41,399 nucleotides of DNA, taken from positions 1-41,399 of the forward strand of contig CAZULC010000018.1 in assembly GCA_964621165.1 (NCBI GenBank). Reading direction: 5' to 3'. The DNA is from UMGS1696 sp964621165. GTDB lineage: Bacteria > Bacillota > Clostridia > Oscillospirales > CAG-272. The position numbers were made by a program, and so were the translations under genes. Under the pieces are notes generated by a model. That model ran no database searches and had not been told where the DNA came from. It saw only the letters and a program-made list of their open reading frames with translations. This document shows, piece after piece, positions 16,742 to 25,228 of the stretch; position 1 is the stretch's first letter; every line of letters starts with the position of its first letter.

Positions 16742-19700
16742 ATGCCTTTCAACATTCCCGATTACCACGAGAACACCGAGACGCTGCATGTTGGCTGCGA
16801 AAAGCCGAGAGCGTACTTTGTGCCGTTCCCATGTGAATGCTCAGCGGAAAGCGAAAACCGCGGTGAGAGCGTTTACTTCAAATCCCTCTGCGGCGAATGG
16901 GATTTCAAATTCTTCAAATCCCTCCACGACCTGAAAGCTGTGTCCGGCGAGTACGCCCCCACGGAATTTGATAAAATCACCGTTCCCATGAGCTGGCAGG
17001 TTGCCCTTGGACGGGGATACGACGTTCCCAACTACACAAACGTCAACTATCCCATTCCATTCGACCCGCCGTATGTGCCGGAGGAAAACCCCTGTGGACT
17101 CTATGAACGCACCTTCGAGATTCCCGAAAAGCTGGCGTCAAAGAAGATTTACCTGAACTTCGAGGGCGTTGACTCCGCGTTCTACGTTTGGGTAAACGAC
17201 ACCTTCGCCGCTTACAGCCAGGTCAGCCACATGACAAGCGAAATCGACGTCACGTCATACGTTCACGCCGGCAAGAACTCCCTCAAGGTTCTCGTTCTCA
17301 AGTGGAGCGACGGAACATACCTCGAAGACCAAGATATGTGGCGTATGTCCGGTATTTTCCGCGAGGTTTACCTGCTATACAGAGACGAAACCCACATTCG
17401 CGACGTGTTCGTTCACTGCGACCTTGACGACGACTTCAAAAACGCCGACTTCAGCGTGGATGTTTCCGCTACAGGAAAGACCGACGTTGAATGGACGCTG
17501 AAATGCCCCTGCGGAAAGGTTATCGCGTCCGGCTGCGAAACCGTTGACGGGGACGGAAAAATTACAATCCCCACAATCGAAAACGCAAAGCTCTGGTCCG
17601 ACGAGGAGCCAAACCTCTACAGGCTCACCCTCCACTCCGGCAGCGAATACATCTGCTTCCCCATTGGCGCAAGACGGGTTGAAATCAAGGACCGCTGCAT
17701 CCTCATCAACGGCAAGAAAGTCAAGGCAAAGGGCGTTAACCGTCACGACAGCCATCACCTTCTTGGCCACGCTACGCCGGTAGAGCATATGGTGAACGAC
17801 ATCATGATTATGAAGGCGCACAACGTCAACATGGTCAGAACCTCCCACTATCCAAACGACCCCAGATTCGTAGGTCTGTGCGACAAGTATGGTCTGTACG
17901 TCTGCGATGAGTCGGATATCGAAACACATGGCGCAAAGCCGTGGGACGCACTCTCACGTGACCCCGCATGGGAAAAGGCGTATGTGGACAGAGCAGAGCG
18001 CATGGTTGAGAGAGACAAGAACCACCCCTGCATCATCTTCTGGTCCCTTGGCAACGAGTCCGGCTGGGGACAGAACCACGCGGCTATGAACAAGTGGATC
18101 AAGTCCCGCGACAATTCCAGAATCATCCACTATGAAGGCGCAAACTACGACAGAAACGGCGGCGAATACCTGAGAGACATCTCTGACATCGAGAGCAGAA
18201 TGTACCCCTCACCCTCATGGTGCAAGGACTACTGCGAAGCTCCCGAGCGGGACGAACCCCTCTTCCTCTGCGAATACGCTCACGCAATGGGCAACGGCCC
18301 CGGAGGAATGAAGGAATACTGGGAAGTAATCGAGTCCCACGACAACTTCTTCGGCGGCTGCGTATGGGAATTCACCGACCACTCCGTTGCAATCGGCGAC
18401 AGGTACGGCGACCCCCACTTCACCTACGGCGGCGACTTCAACGATCATCCCAACGACGGAAACTTCTGCGTTGACGGTCTTGTTTACCCCGACAGAAGAG
18501 TTCACAACGGTCTGCGCGAGCTGAAGCAGGCAATCATGCCCGTGTTCGTAACGGAAGTTGCTCCCGGCAAGGTCAAGGTTAAATCCCGCCGCTTCTTCAA
18601 GAACCTGGACGACGTGTCCCTTGTATGGAGCCTCAACGTTGACGGCAAGGCTGTAAAGTCCGGAGTTGTTCCGTCGCTTGGAATCGAACCCGAAGACGAG
18701 GCTGAATACACACTTGTCGATGAGATTCCCGAGGGCGTTATCGCAACTCTCGACATCTCCATCAGACAGAACAAGCCTACCGAATGGGCGCCCGCAGGTC
18801 ATGAGCTGGGAATCGCACAGTTTGTATATGAAGAAAACGTGGCAAAGCATCCCGCACCTCCCGCAGTTGACTCCGTAGTTGTTGACCAGTGCAGAAAGTA
18901 CTACAAGATTTACGTCGGCGAGACAAGATACTTCATCAGCAAGTTCACCGGAATGATCGAGGACATCACCGACAACGGCGAACACCTCATCACAAAGCCC
19001 GTAACTCCCCAGATCTGGCGCGCACCCACGGACAACGACAGAAACGTGAGATGGGACTGGAGCGACTCAGGATTCGACAAGGCTGTTGTCAAGTGCTACA
19101 GCACAGAGCTGGTGAAAGCTGACGAAAATGAAGCTGTTGTTCAGGCGAAGATCAGCATGGGCGCGGCTCCCAACTCAGTGATACTCCACGCCACCGTGAC
19201 ATACACCGTGAAGCCAAAGATGGGTATCAAAATCGACTGCGACGTGAAGTTTGACATTGAAGAGAAACAGTTCCCCTGCTTCGGCATGAGATTCACAATG
19301 CCCGAGGGAGCAGAGCAGATGAAGTACTTCGGCTATGGACCCTACGAGAGCTACGTTGACAAGAAGATGGCTTCAAAGCTCGGCGAATTCAAGTCCACCG
19401 TCACCGAGTCCTACGAACCCTACGTATTCCCGCAGGAAAACAGCTCTCACTGGGGATGCAGATGGGCTGACGTTCACACCGTTGCCGGACACGGATTCCT
19501 CTTCACCGGATGCGAGCCGTTCACATTCAACGCCTCCCACTTCTCACCCGAACAGCTCACACACGCAAGACATCACTATGAGCTTGTGAGAGAGCCTGAG
19601 ACCACCGTCATTGTCTACATGAGAATGAACGGAATCGGCTCCAACTCCTGCGGTCCCGAACCCTTCGAAGAATACCGATTCAACGAAAAGGAATTCTCCA

Positions 19701-19771
19701 CCTCCGTCACAGTGAAGCCCATGTTCGCGGCAGAGGTCAACCCCTACAGAGAGACAAGAATCGAGTATTAA
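16742..19771 (+). CDS. lacZ: Glycoside hydrolase family 2 beta-galactosidase
   Basis: The product (1009 aa) is a LacZ-type beta-galactosidase hydrolysing lactose and other beta-galactosides in the cytoplasm; there is no signal peptide. Domain order is the jelly-roll sugar-binding domain (about 45-220), immunoglobulin-like domain, TIM barrel (about 315-600), second Ig-like domain and the C-terminal beta-sandwich (about 730-1005). Key residues are E439 (acid/base, in LGNESGWG) and E511 (nucleophile, in LCEYAHAMGN). GVNRHDSHH and VRTSHYPNDPRF are conserved GH2 barrel segments. AAGGAG lies eight bases ahead of the ATG. No permease or lacI-like gene adjoins it, so substrate uptake is encoded elsewhere. 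No clear terminator follows. Confidence 0.96.
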   Translation: MPFNIPDYHENTETLHVGCEKPRAYFVPFPCECSAESENRGESVYFKSLCGEWDFKFFKSLHDLKAVSGEYAPTEFDKITVPMSWQVALGRGYDVPNYTNVNYPIPFDPPYVPEENPCGLYERTFEIPEKLASKKIYLNFEGVDSAFYVWVNDTFAAYSQVSHMTSEIDVTSYVHAGKNSLKVLVLKWSDGTYLEDQDMWRMSGIFREVYLLYRDETHIRDVFVHCDLDDDFKNADFSVDVSATGKTDVEWTLKCPCGKVIASGCETVDGDGKITIPTIENAKLWSDEEPNLYRLTLHSGSEYICFPIGARRVEIKDRCILINGKKVKAKGVNRHDSHHLLGHATPVEHMVNDIMIMKAHNVNMVRTSHYPNDPRFVGLCDKYGLYVCDESDIETHGAKPWDALSRDPAWEKAYVDRAERMVERDKNHPCIIFWSLGNESGWGQNHAAMNKWIKSRDNSRIIHYEGANYDRNGGEYLRDISDIESRMYPSPSWCKDYCEAPERDEPLFLCEYAHAMGNGPGGMKEYWEVIESHDNFFGGCVWEFTDHSVAIGDRYGDPHFTYGGDFNDHPNDGNFCVDGLVYPDRRVHNGLRELKQAIMPVFVTEVAPGKVKVKSRRFFKNLDDVSLVWSLNVDGKAVKSGVVPSLGIEPEDEAEYTLVDEIPEGVIATLDISIRQNKPTEWAPAGHELGIAQFVYEENVAKHPAPPAVDSVVVDQCRKYYKIYVGETRYFISKFTGMIEDITDNGEHLITKPVTPQIWRAPTDNDRNVRWDWSDSGFDKAVVKCYSTELVKADENEAVVQAKISMGAAPNSVILHATVTYTVKPKMGIKIDCDVKFDIEEKQFPCFGMRFTMPEGAEQMKYFGYGPYESYVDKKMASKLGEFKSTVTESYEPYVFPQENSSHWGCRWADVHTVAGHGFLFTGCEPFTFNASHFSPEQLTHARHHYELVREPETTVIVYMRMNGIGSNSCGPEPFEEYRFNEKEFSTSVTVKPMFAAEVNPYRETRIEY

Positions 19772-19852
19772 TTTTGGTTCATAAAACAATTTCATAAAAA
19801 CCACGCACTACAACCGGCGAAAAATAAACGAATTTTTGTGTCAATCACCCAT

Positions 19853-19881
19853 TTGATTTTCCCAAAAATCCGTGGTATAAT
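19853..19881 (+). promoter_or_regulatory. Sigma-A promoter for the riboswitch-MATE unit
   Basis: TTGATT (19853-19858), 17 bases, TATAAT (19876-19881). The predicted start near 19888 is right at the beginning of the conserved-looking leader RNA. Confidence 0.85.
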
Positions 19882-19888
19882 TACTACT

Positions 19889-19990
19889 GTGAAAACGTGG
19901 AAGCTTCGTTGTCATTTATTGAAGCTTGTCCGCGTCAGTGTGTGACCGTAAGGTGTAAGTCCAGCTTTGGATTTGCACCTTTTTTGTTTT
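19889..19990 (+). promoter_or_regulatory. Riboswitch candidate, guanidine-IV (mepA motif) type
   Basis: The leader of the MATE gene begins GTGAAAACGTGGAAGCTTCG and folds into a long first hairpin: CGTGG-AAGCTTC (19896-19907) with GAAGCTT-gt-CCGCG (19921-19934). A small second hairpin follows, GTCA-GTGTG-TGAC (19934-19946), then a terminator. The first loop contains TTGTCA, which could kiss with TGTGAC of the second hairpin. A compact two-hairpin RNA directly upstream of a terminator and a MepA-like MATE gene in Clostridia is the setting of the guanidine-IV riboswitch, which turns on efflux when guanidine is present. The class is assigned from memory of the motif and the gene context, not from a covariance search. 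Confidence 0.7.
19950..19990 (+). terminator. Leader terminator (attenuator) before the MATE gene
   Basis: AAGGTG-t-AA-g-TCC (19950-19962) pairs with GGA-t-TT-g-CACCTT (19969-19981), followed by TTTTGTTTT. It ends three bases before the ribosome binding site of the MATE gene, so it must be prevented from forming for the gene to be expressed. This is the switching part of the riboswitch candidate. Confidence 0.85.
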
Positions 19991-20002
19991 ATGGAGGTAT
20001 AT

Positions 20003-21436
20003 ATGGAACAAAACAATCAGTCCTTTCTCGTTACAGAACGGGTTGGAAAACTCATGCGCAAGTACGCTCTGCCATGCATAATTTCGCTTCTTGTCGCCGC
20101 ACTTTACAACATAGTCGATCAGATTTTCATCGCCAACGCCGATTATCTTGGTTCTTTCGGTAACGCCGCAAATACTGTAGTCTTTCCGCTGACAGTTATA
20201 GCCCTCGGAATCGCGGTAATGATAGGGGACGGAACCTGCGCATTCGTCAGTATTTCCCTCGGAGCCGACAACAGGGAAGACGCTCACAAGGGAGTTGGTA
20301 ACGCTGTACTTTTGTGTATAATAAGCAGTGTTGTACTGACTGCCGCTTATCTCATCTTTATGGACCCGATTCTCACAGCATTCGGCGGACGGGTCAATGA
20401 CGAAACATTTGCCTGCGCACAGGAGTATTTCTTCTGGATTGCACTTGGCGTGCCGTTTTATATGTTCGGTCAGGCGATGAACCCTATCATCCGCTCGGAC
20501 GGAAGCCCTAAGTTCGCTATGGCTGCAACACTCAGCGGAGCCGCGGCAAACATAATTCTCGACCCGCTGTTCATTTACCCCATGAAGCTGGGCATGAAGG
20601 GAGCCGCGATTGCTACAGTCGTCGGACAGATGCTCACCGCGTTTTTGTCAATATGGTACCTGACCAGAATGAAGACCGTAAAACTTCATAAGGGAAGCTT
20701 CGGCTTCTTCGGCAGCATCATGAAGCGGTTTCTCTCGCTTGGACTTACCAGCTTTCTCGCGCAGATTTCCCTCGTCCTGTCCATGGCGGCGGTTCAGAAT
20801 ATGTGTACAAAATACGGCGCAATGGACGAGATTTTCTCCCAGTCCGAGTACGCACAAATCCCGCTGGCGGTTCTCGGAATCGTGATGAAGTTTTTCCAGA
20901 TTGCAATCTCCATTGCCATAGGCTGTGCCGCCGGATGCATTCCAATCGTGGGGTACAATATCGGAGCGGGACGGACTGACAGGGCCAAAAAGCTCTTCAC
21001 CTACCTTCTCGCCGCGGAAGCATTGGTTGGAATTGCCGCTCTTCTTGTAGTGGAACTTCTGCCGAATCAGCTGATAGGAATATTCGGCGCGAAAAACGAA
21101 AGCGAATATTACCGTGAGTTTGCCGTGAGGAGCTTCCGCATATATCTCTGTATGATGCCACTGGCAATGGTGAACAAGGGTACATTCATCTATTTGCAGG
21201 CTCTCGGCAAAGCTGTCCTCTCAACCACAATTTCCCTGACCCGTGAAGTCATATTCGGCGTGTTCCTGCCCATCATAATGCCGATTTTCATGGGACTTGA
21301 CGGACTTCTCTGGTCATTCCCGGCAGCAGATATCATCACTTTTATAATATCGGCGATTATAATAAGGAAAGTATATAAGGAGCTTACCAGCAAATCAGAC
21401 GCAAAGGAACTTGAAGGAGCGAAAACAGCAGTATAA
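20003..21436 (+). CDS. MATE-family efflux transporter, MepA-like
   Basis: This 477-residue inner-membrane protein has about twelve membrane helices and the MATE family layout of two six-helix halves. Typical segments are the N-terminal LPCIISLLVAALYNIVDQIFI, PLTVIALGIAVMIGDGTCAF, NPIIRSDGSPKFAMAATLSG (the RxDGSPKxAM loop of the MepA branch) and a matching second half. Such pumps expel cationic drugs or metabolites using Na+ or H+. The ATG chosen has GGAGG six bases upstream; an earlier in-frame start would lie within the attenuator. Control by the upstream riboswitch candidate would make guanidinium or a related cation the likely cargo. Confidence 0.93.
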   Translation: MEQNNQSFLVTERVGKLMRKYALPCIISLLVAALYNIVDQIFIANADYLGSFGNAANTVVFPLTVIALGIAVMIGDGTCAFVSISLGADNREDAHKGVGNAVLLCIISSVVLTAAYLIFMDPILTAFGGRVNDETFACAQEYFFWIALGVPFYMFGQAMNPIIRSDGSPKFAMAATLSGAAANIILDPLFIYPMKLGMKGAAIATVVGQMLTAFLSIWYLTRMKTVKLHKGSFGFFGSIMKRFLSLGLTSFLAQISLVLSMAAVQNMCTKYGAMDEIFSQSEYAQIPLAVLGIVMKFFQIAISIAIGCAAGCIPIVGYNIGAGRTDRAKKLFTYLLAAEALVGIAALLVVELLPNQLIGIFGAKNESEYYREFAVRSFRIYLCMMPLAMVNKGTFIYLQALGKAVLSTTISLTREVIFGVFLPIIMPIFMGLDGLLWSFPAADIITFIISAIIIRKVYKELTSKSDAKELEGAKTAV

Positions 21437-21443
21437 CGATAAT

Positions 21444-21477
21444 AACCGGGTCATCAAAACGACAGCCCGGTTTTTGT
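21444..21477 (+). terminator. Terminator after the MATE gene
   Basis: AACCGGG (21444-21450) pairs with CCCGGTT (21466-21472), followed by TTTGTT. It separates the MATE gene from the convergent ABC exporter gene. Confidence 0.82.
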
Positions 21478-21492
21478 TATGCAAATGCAAAA

Positions 21493-23292
21493 TCATGTCT
21501 TATAATACTGCGCCTGCGCCATGTAGAACATCCGGTACGGCTCGCATTCCTGCACCAAGCTCTCATGCTTACCGTGGGCAAAAATTTTGTTGTCCTGTAT
21601 GTAAATTATCTCGTCCGCGAGGGAAGCACTGGACAACCTATGTGAAATGTAGAACACCATTCTTCCCTTGGACACGGAGTGGAGCAGCTTGAAAAACTCA
21701 TCCTCGGAAATGGGGTCAAGGGCTGAGGACGGTTCGTCGAACAGCAGAACCTTCGCGTCGCGGAACAGTGCCCGGGCGATGGCAATTTTCTGGAGCTGAC
21801 CGCCGGAGAAAATCACGCCGTCGGGGTCAAATTCCTTACTCATCTGGGTTTCGATTCCGTGGGGAAGGGTCGAAATGTAGCTCCACATGTCCAGCTTTTT
21901 CAGAATGTCGATAATCTTCTCCTGCTGTGCCTTGTCGCCGGGGTTGTACTTGTCCAGCGCGATATTTTCGGCTATGCTCATAGCAAAGACGTGGGTGGAC
22001 TGGAAAACGCAGGAAAAAATCGAGCGGTAGGCATCAATGTCGTACTCCACCAGCGGGATTCCGTTGAAACAGATTTTGCCCCCGGTCACATCGTACAGTC
22101 TGCCGAGAAGGTTCATGAGGGTAGTTTTTCCGGCACCGTTCCGTCCGATGACCGAGTAGACCATGCCCGACTTGAAGGTGTAGTTCAGTCCCTCAAGCAC
22201 ATTCGGCGCGTCGCTCAGTCCGTAGTGGAAGTCCATATTTTTTAACTCAATTGAATAATCGCCGTCGGTGTCCACTTCCTTCAGCAGATTCTCCCCGGTC
22301 CAGCTTTCGATATTTGAGTCGATTTTCATGAAGTCGATGTACGCCTGAACATACCGCGCTTCCTTGATGAAATACGTGAAGAAGTCCATGATTGTACGCA
22401 TTGCTTGAGTTAGCTGACCGACAGCCTGAAAGCCCTGCGTGAACAAGCCGATTGTGATTTTCCCCCGGATTACACAAATGGCAAGGTAGAGGTAAATCAT
22501 GTAGTCCTTGATATTTATCATAATGTCGAAGGGAGCGTTCGCCTTTGCAACGTAGTTGTTGAGCTTCTGCTCACGCTTCAACAGCTCCCGGTATTTTTCA
22601 TCGTGCTTTTCCACAAGCCACTTGTAGATGCGGAAGAAGCGGATTTCCTTTCTGAAGTTTTCGTTTCCGAACACACCGTTGAAATAGCTTTCTGCGCGGA
22701 ACAGCTCTTCCGAATACTGCTGATTTTCAAAGACTTTTTTGTCGATATGAGAAGATATTACAACGGACAAGGCCGCAAAAATGACGGATACCAATACGAG
22801 AATCCAGCTTATCTGAGAAATGATAATGATTGTTGATGCAAGTATAAAAAACGCTGATATAAAACTCATAGCTCTGTTGGTCACATTACATATAACGCCG
22901 CGGTTCAGAACTTTCTGCGCCATGTCTGCCATGTTGTGAATGTCCGGAGTCTCAATCTGCGCCATGTCAAGCTCGGTTTTCTTTTGGTTTATTTCCATGC
23001 TGACGTGGTTTTGCAGGTGGGAGAGCCTGAAGCCCATGGTTTCTTCGATTTTCGAGATTATACTGAGGTAAATCTGCGCCGCCAGCATGATGAGAACCCA
23101 GACGACGATATTTCTGATGTTTTTGTCCCCCGTCAGCTCATCGAGAACCAGCTTGGGCAGGTACAGCATTAAAATTGAAGAAGCCGCGTTGCTTAATTGG
23201 GTGATGATTGATATGATGAAGTAGCCGTTGTCGAGATCCCACAGCCGCTTGACATATTGGAACACGAGCTTGATATTATGAAACAGCCGCAT
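21493..23292 (-). CDS. ABC exporter half-transporter (membrane plus ATPase domains)
   Basis: This 599-residue protein joins an N-terminal six-helix exporter domain (roughly residues 20-320) to a C-terminal ATPase domain. The ATPase has Walker A GRNGAGKTTL, the Q-loop region FSCVFQSTHVFAMS, signature FSGGQLQKIAIARAL, Walker B VLLFDEPSSALD and H-loop YISHRLS, so it looks catalytically competent. It would act as a homodimer or with a partner to export a drug, lipid or peptide; no N-terminal peptidase is present. A TTG six codons upstream is in frame, but its AAAGGA is the ribosome binding site for the ATG used. It faces two decayed half-transporters across a 400-base intergenic region, so it may be the survivor of a larger exporter locus. 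Confidence 0.92.
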   Translation of the reverse strand: MRLFHNIKLVFQYVKRLWDLDNGYFIISIITQLSNAASSILMLYLPKLVLDELTGDKNIRNIVVWVLIMLAAQIYLSIISKIEETMGFRLSHLQNHVSMEINQKKTELDMAQIETPDIHNMADMAQKVLNRGVICNVTNRAMSFISAFFILASTIIIISQISWILVLVSVIFAALSVVISSHIDKKVFENQQYSEELFRAESYFNGVFGNENFRKEIRFFRIYKWLVEKHDEKYRELLKREQKLNNYVAKANAPFDIMINIKDYMIYLYLAICVIRGKITIGLFTQGFQAVGQLTQAMRTIMDFFTYFIKEARYVQAYIDFMKIDSNIESWTGENLLKEVDTDGDYSIELKNMDFHYGLSDAPNVLEGLNYTFKSGMVYSVIGRNGAGKTTLMNLLGRLYDVTGGKICFNGIPLVEYDIDAYRSIFSCVFQSTHVFAMSIAENIALDKYNPGDKAQQEKIIDILKKLDMWSYISTLPHGIETQMSKEFDPDGVIFSGGQLQKIAIARALFRDAKVLLFDEPSSALDPISEDEFFKLLHSVSKGRMVFYISHRLSSASLADEIIYIQDNKIFAHGKHESLVQECEPYRMFYMAQAQYYKT

Positions 23293-23363
23293 TTTGGTTA
23301 GTCCTTTCAATAAAACTTATGGAACAATATATTAATGAAAATACAGAAAAATTACTATACTAC

Positions 23364-23372
23364 ATTATATCA
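23364..23372 (-). promoter_or_regulatory. Extended -10 promoter for the ABC exporter gene
   Basis: On the minus strand the sequence reads TGATATAAT, an extended -10 element 72 bases before the start codon, with only a weak AT-rich -35 region. Confidence 0.55.
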
Positions 23373-23463
23373 CATTTACTCCAATAAAATATTGCGTGAC
23401 AGTGAACAAATATAGAAATTTCATTTGAATCCGACAAAAAGTTACATAATCGTATACATATTA

Positions 23464-23492
23464 TTGAGTTTTGTTATTGAAAAGAGTATAAT
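23464..23492 (+). promoter_or_regulatory. Sigma-A promoter upstream of the ABC relics
   Basis: TTGAGT (23464-23469), 17 bases, TATAAT (23487-23492). It is well formed although the genes it serves are broken. Confidence 0.75.
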
Positions 23493-23498
23493 ATTCAT

Positions 23499-23565
23499 AA
23501 ATCAACCCGGAATTAGAGCGCGAAAATATGCGAGATTTCTATAATACTCCGGTTTCGATTGATTT
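23499..23565 (+). other. Foldable leader RNA upstream of ABC relic 1
   Basis: Beginning at the predicted transcription start, the RNA can fold into a stacked structure. AAATCAA (23499-23505) pairs with TTGATTT (23559-23565), CCGGA (23507-23511) with TCCGG (23548-23552), ATTA (23512-23515) with TAAT (23542-23545), and CGC (23519-23521) with GCG (23530-23532). One large asymmetric internal loop (GTTTCGA side) lies between the first two helices. No U-tract terminator follows, and the ATG is about 125 bases further on. It might be a riboswitch-like or protein-binding element, or a relic; I do not recognise the class. Confidence 0.45.
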
Positions 23566-23691
23566 GAAATTATTAATAAATAAAGAAGAGTAACAAAAAC
23601 ACCATCACTTTTATCATGAATTACCGTCGACTTGGGCTGGAAATCAGCGGACTACCACTAATAATCTATTTAATAAAGAAAGAATAAACAT

Positions 23692-25173
23692 ATGAATTTC
23701 AATAAACTAACTCAGATTTTTCTCTCCCGTGTTATACTGCACGCGGCCGGAACGGGATTCTCACTCTACAGCGCGTCAACCCTGTCTAAGTTGATAAATC
23801 AGGCGGGAAGTGGAATCAACAATGGTCTGTTCACAACGGTATTACATTGCTGACAGTAAGCGCGTGCTGCTTCATCTTCCGCGAGATTGACGGCTTCTTC
23901 GTCTCAAAACGCGAAACCAAAACCACGCAGGAACTGCGCTTCACCCTCTACCGCAAGTTTTTCTCCCTGTCCCCCGCGAACATCTACCTCTATCAGGACT
24001 CTGGCGAGGTTCTCGAGAGCTTCCGTGACGATTTCACCACCGCCGCAGGAATGTAATGTATACGAGCGTCCTCCCGTCGCTGATTATGTCAATCGCTTCA
24101 TATGTAGTATACCTCGTATACGCCGGAACGCAGAGCCTGACAGTTGCTGCAATCATGTTCGCCCTGTCACAGTTCCAGATAATCGTCCCCCTCGTCATCG
24201 AGCCGAAATTCTACGACAAATATGCCGAGGACCGTGAGTGCGAAGCGAGATGCACCAACGTCGAAATCGAAGCCCACACTGCCTTCCGCGATATACGGGT
24301 GTTCGGTCTGCAAAAGTGGTACCGCGGCTACCTCGCGAAATTCCAGAACGAAGCCGCACGGGTTGGCACAAAGTTTGAACCTCTGCGGAATTGGTACGTC
24401 GCTTGAAACGCTGATCAATTCCGTCATCCAGTACGGGACCTACCTGATCATAGGCGTGTTCGTTTTCATTGACTACATCCCAATGGAAAGCGCGGTTTTA
24501 CTGCTCCACATTTCGGGAACAACCTATTCGTTCCTGATGGAAGCACACGAAAAAATATAGACTTCTCCGAAAGACGCATGGCAAAGGAGAGAATGGCGAA
24601 AATCACCGAACTTCAACTGTCGAAGAGCGAAAACGACCTCTGCCATGGTGACTGCTTGACGATTGAAAACTGCAAGGTGAAATCTGACGATAAAATAATT
24701 CTCTCGCTTCCCGCTTTTACGGCGTACCATGACAGGACAAACGTAATCGTAGGAGTCAACGGCTCGGGAAAATCCACACTGCTGAAGGTTCTCGCCGGAA
24801 TGATTATCCCTGACGAGGGCAGGATTTCGACTACAGAACAGTTGTCGAGCGTATTCTACATCCCGCAGGACGACCTGAAATTGCAGGAAACCACGCTTGA
24901 TCTGTCGTCAGCCGACAGATGCATCGAGCTATGCACCCGCTTCGGCTTGACGGATAAAATTCTGTCCTGCCTGATTCAGACCCTGTCCGGCGGAGAGTAC
25001 AAAAAGCCTATCTCGCGCTGGCGTTTTAATCGAATGATGGCTGGATTTTATTGGACGAGCCGAGCAAAAACCTTGATTATGCGGCAAAGGTAATGCTTGC
25101 GGAACTGCTATGTGAAAGAAACGGGAAAGCCATGATAATCACCCACGATGAAGATTTACGCGCGCTGATTTAG
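23692..25173 (+). pseudogene. ABC half-transporter relic 1
   Basis: Pieced together across frames, this was an exporter half-transporter: membrane domain from MNFNKLTQIFLSRVILHAAG through SIASYVVYLVYAG and LIIGVFVFIDYIPME, then an ATPase with GVNGSGKSTLLKVLAG (Walker A), LSGGE (signature), LLDEPSKNLD (Walker B) and IITHDEDLRALI at the end. Lesions in order: a frameshift near 23838; a 5-base tandem duplication ATGTA-ATGTA at 24051-24060; a frameshift near 24390; loss of one A from the run at 24551; loss of one A from the run at 25013; and an in-frame TAA just after. The short signature and the overall form recall bacteriocin or peptide exporters. A shared promoter and the next relic in tandem suggest a heterodimeric pair. 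Confidence 0.85.
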
Positions 25174-25228
25174 GAAAAACAGCCGATTTCAGTAACCCAC
25201 GTCGAAAAAACAGCGGAGGTTGACGCAT

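Noticed and set aside
17375..18985. Long minus-strand ORFs within lacZ
   Set aside because: They arise from the codon usage of the GH2 gene on the other strand; the plus-strand product has all catalytic motifs.
23847..24560. Three small independent proteins
   Set aside because: The open stretches read as consecutive pieces of one ABC membrane domain in different frames, with clear indels at the junctions.
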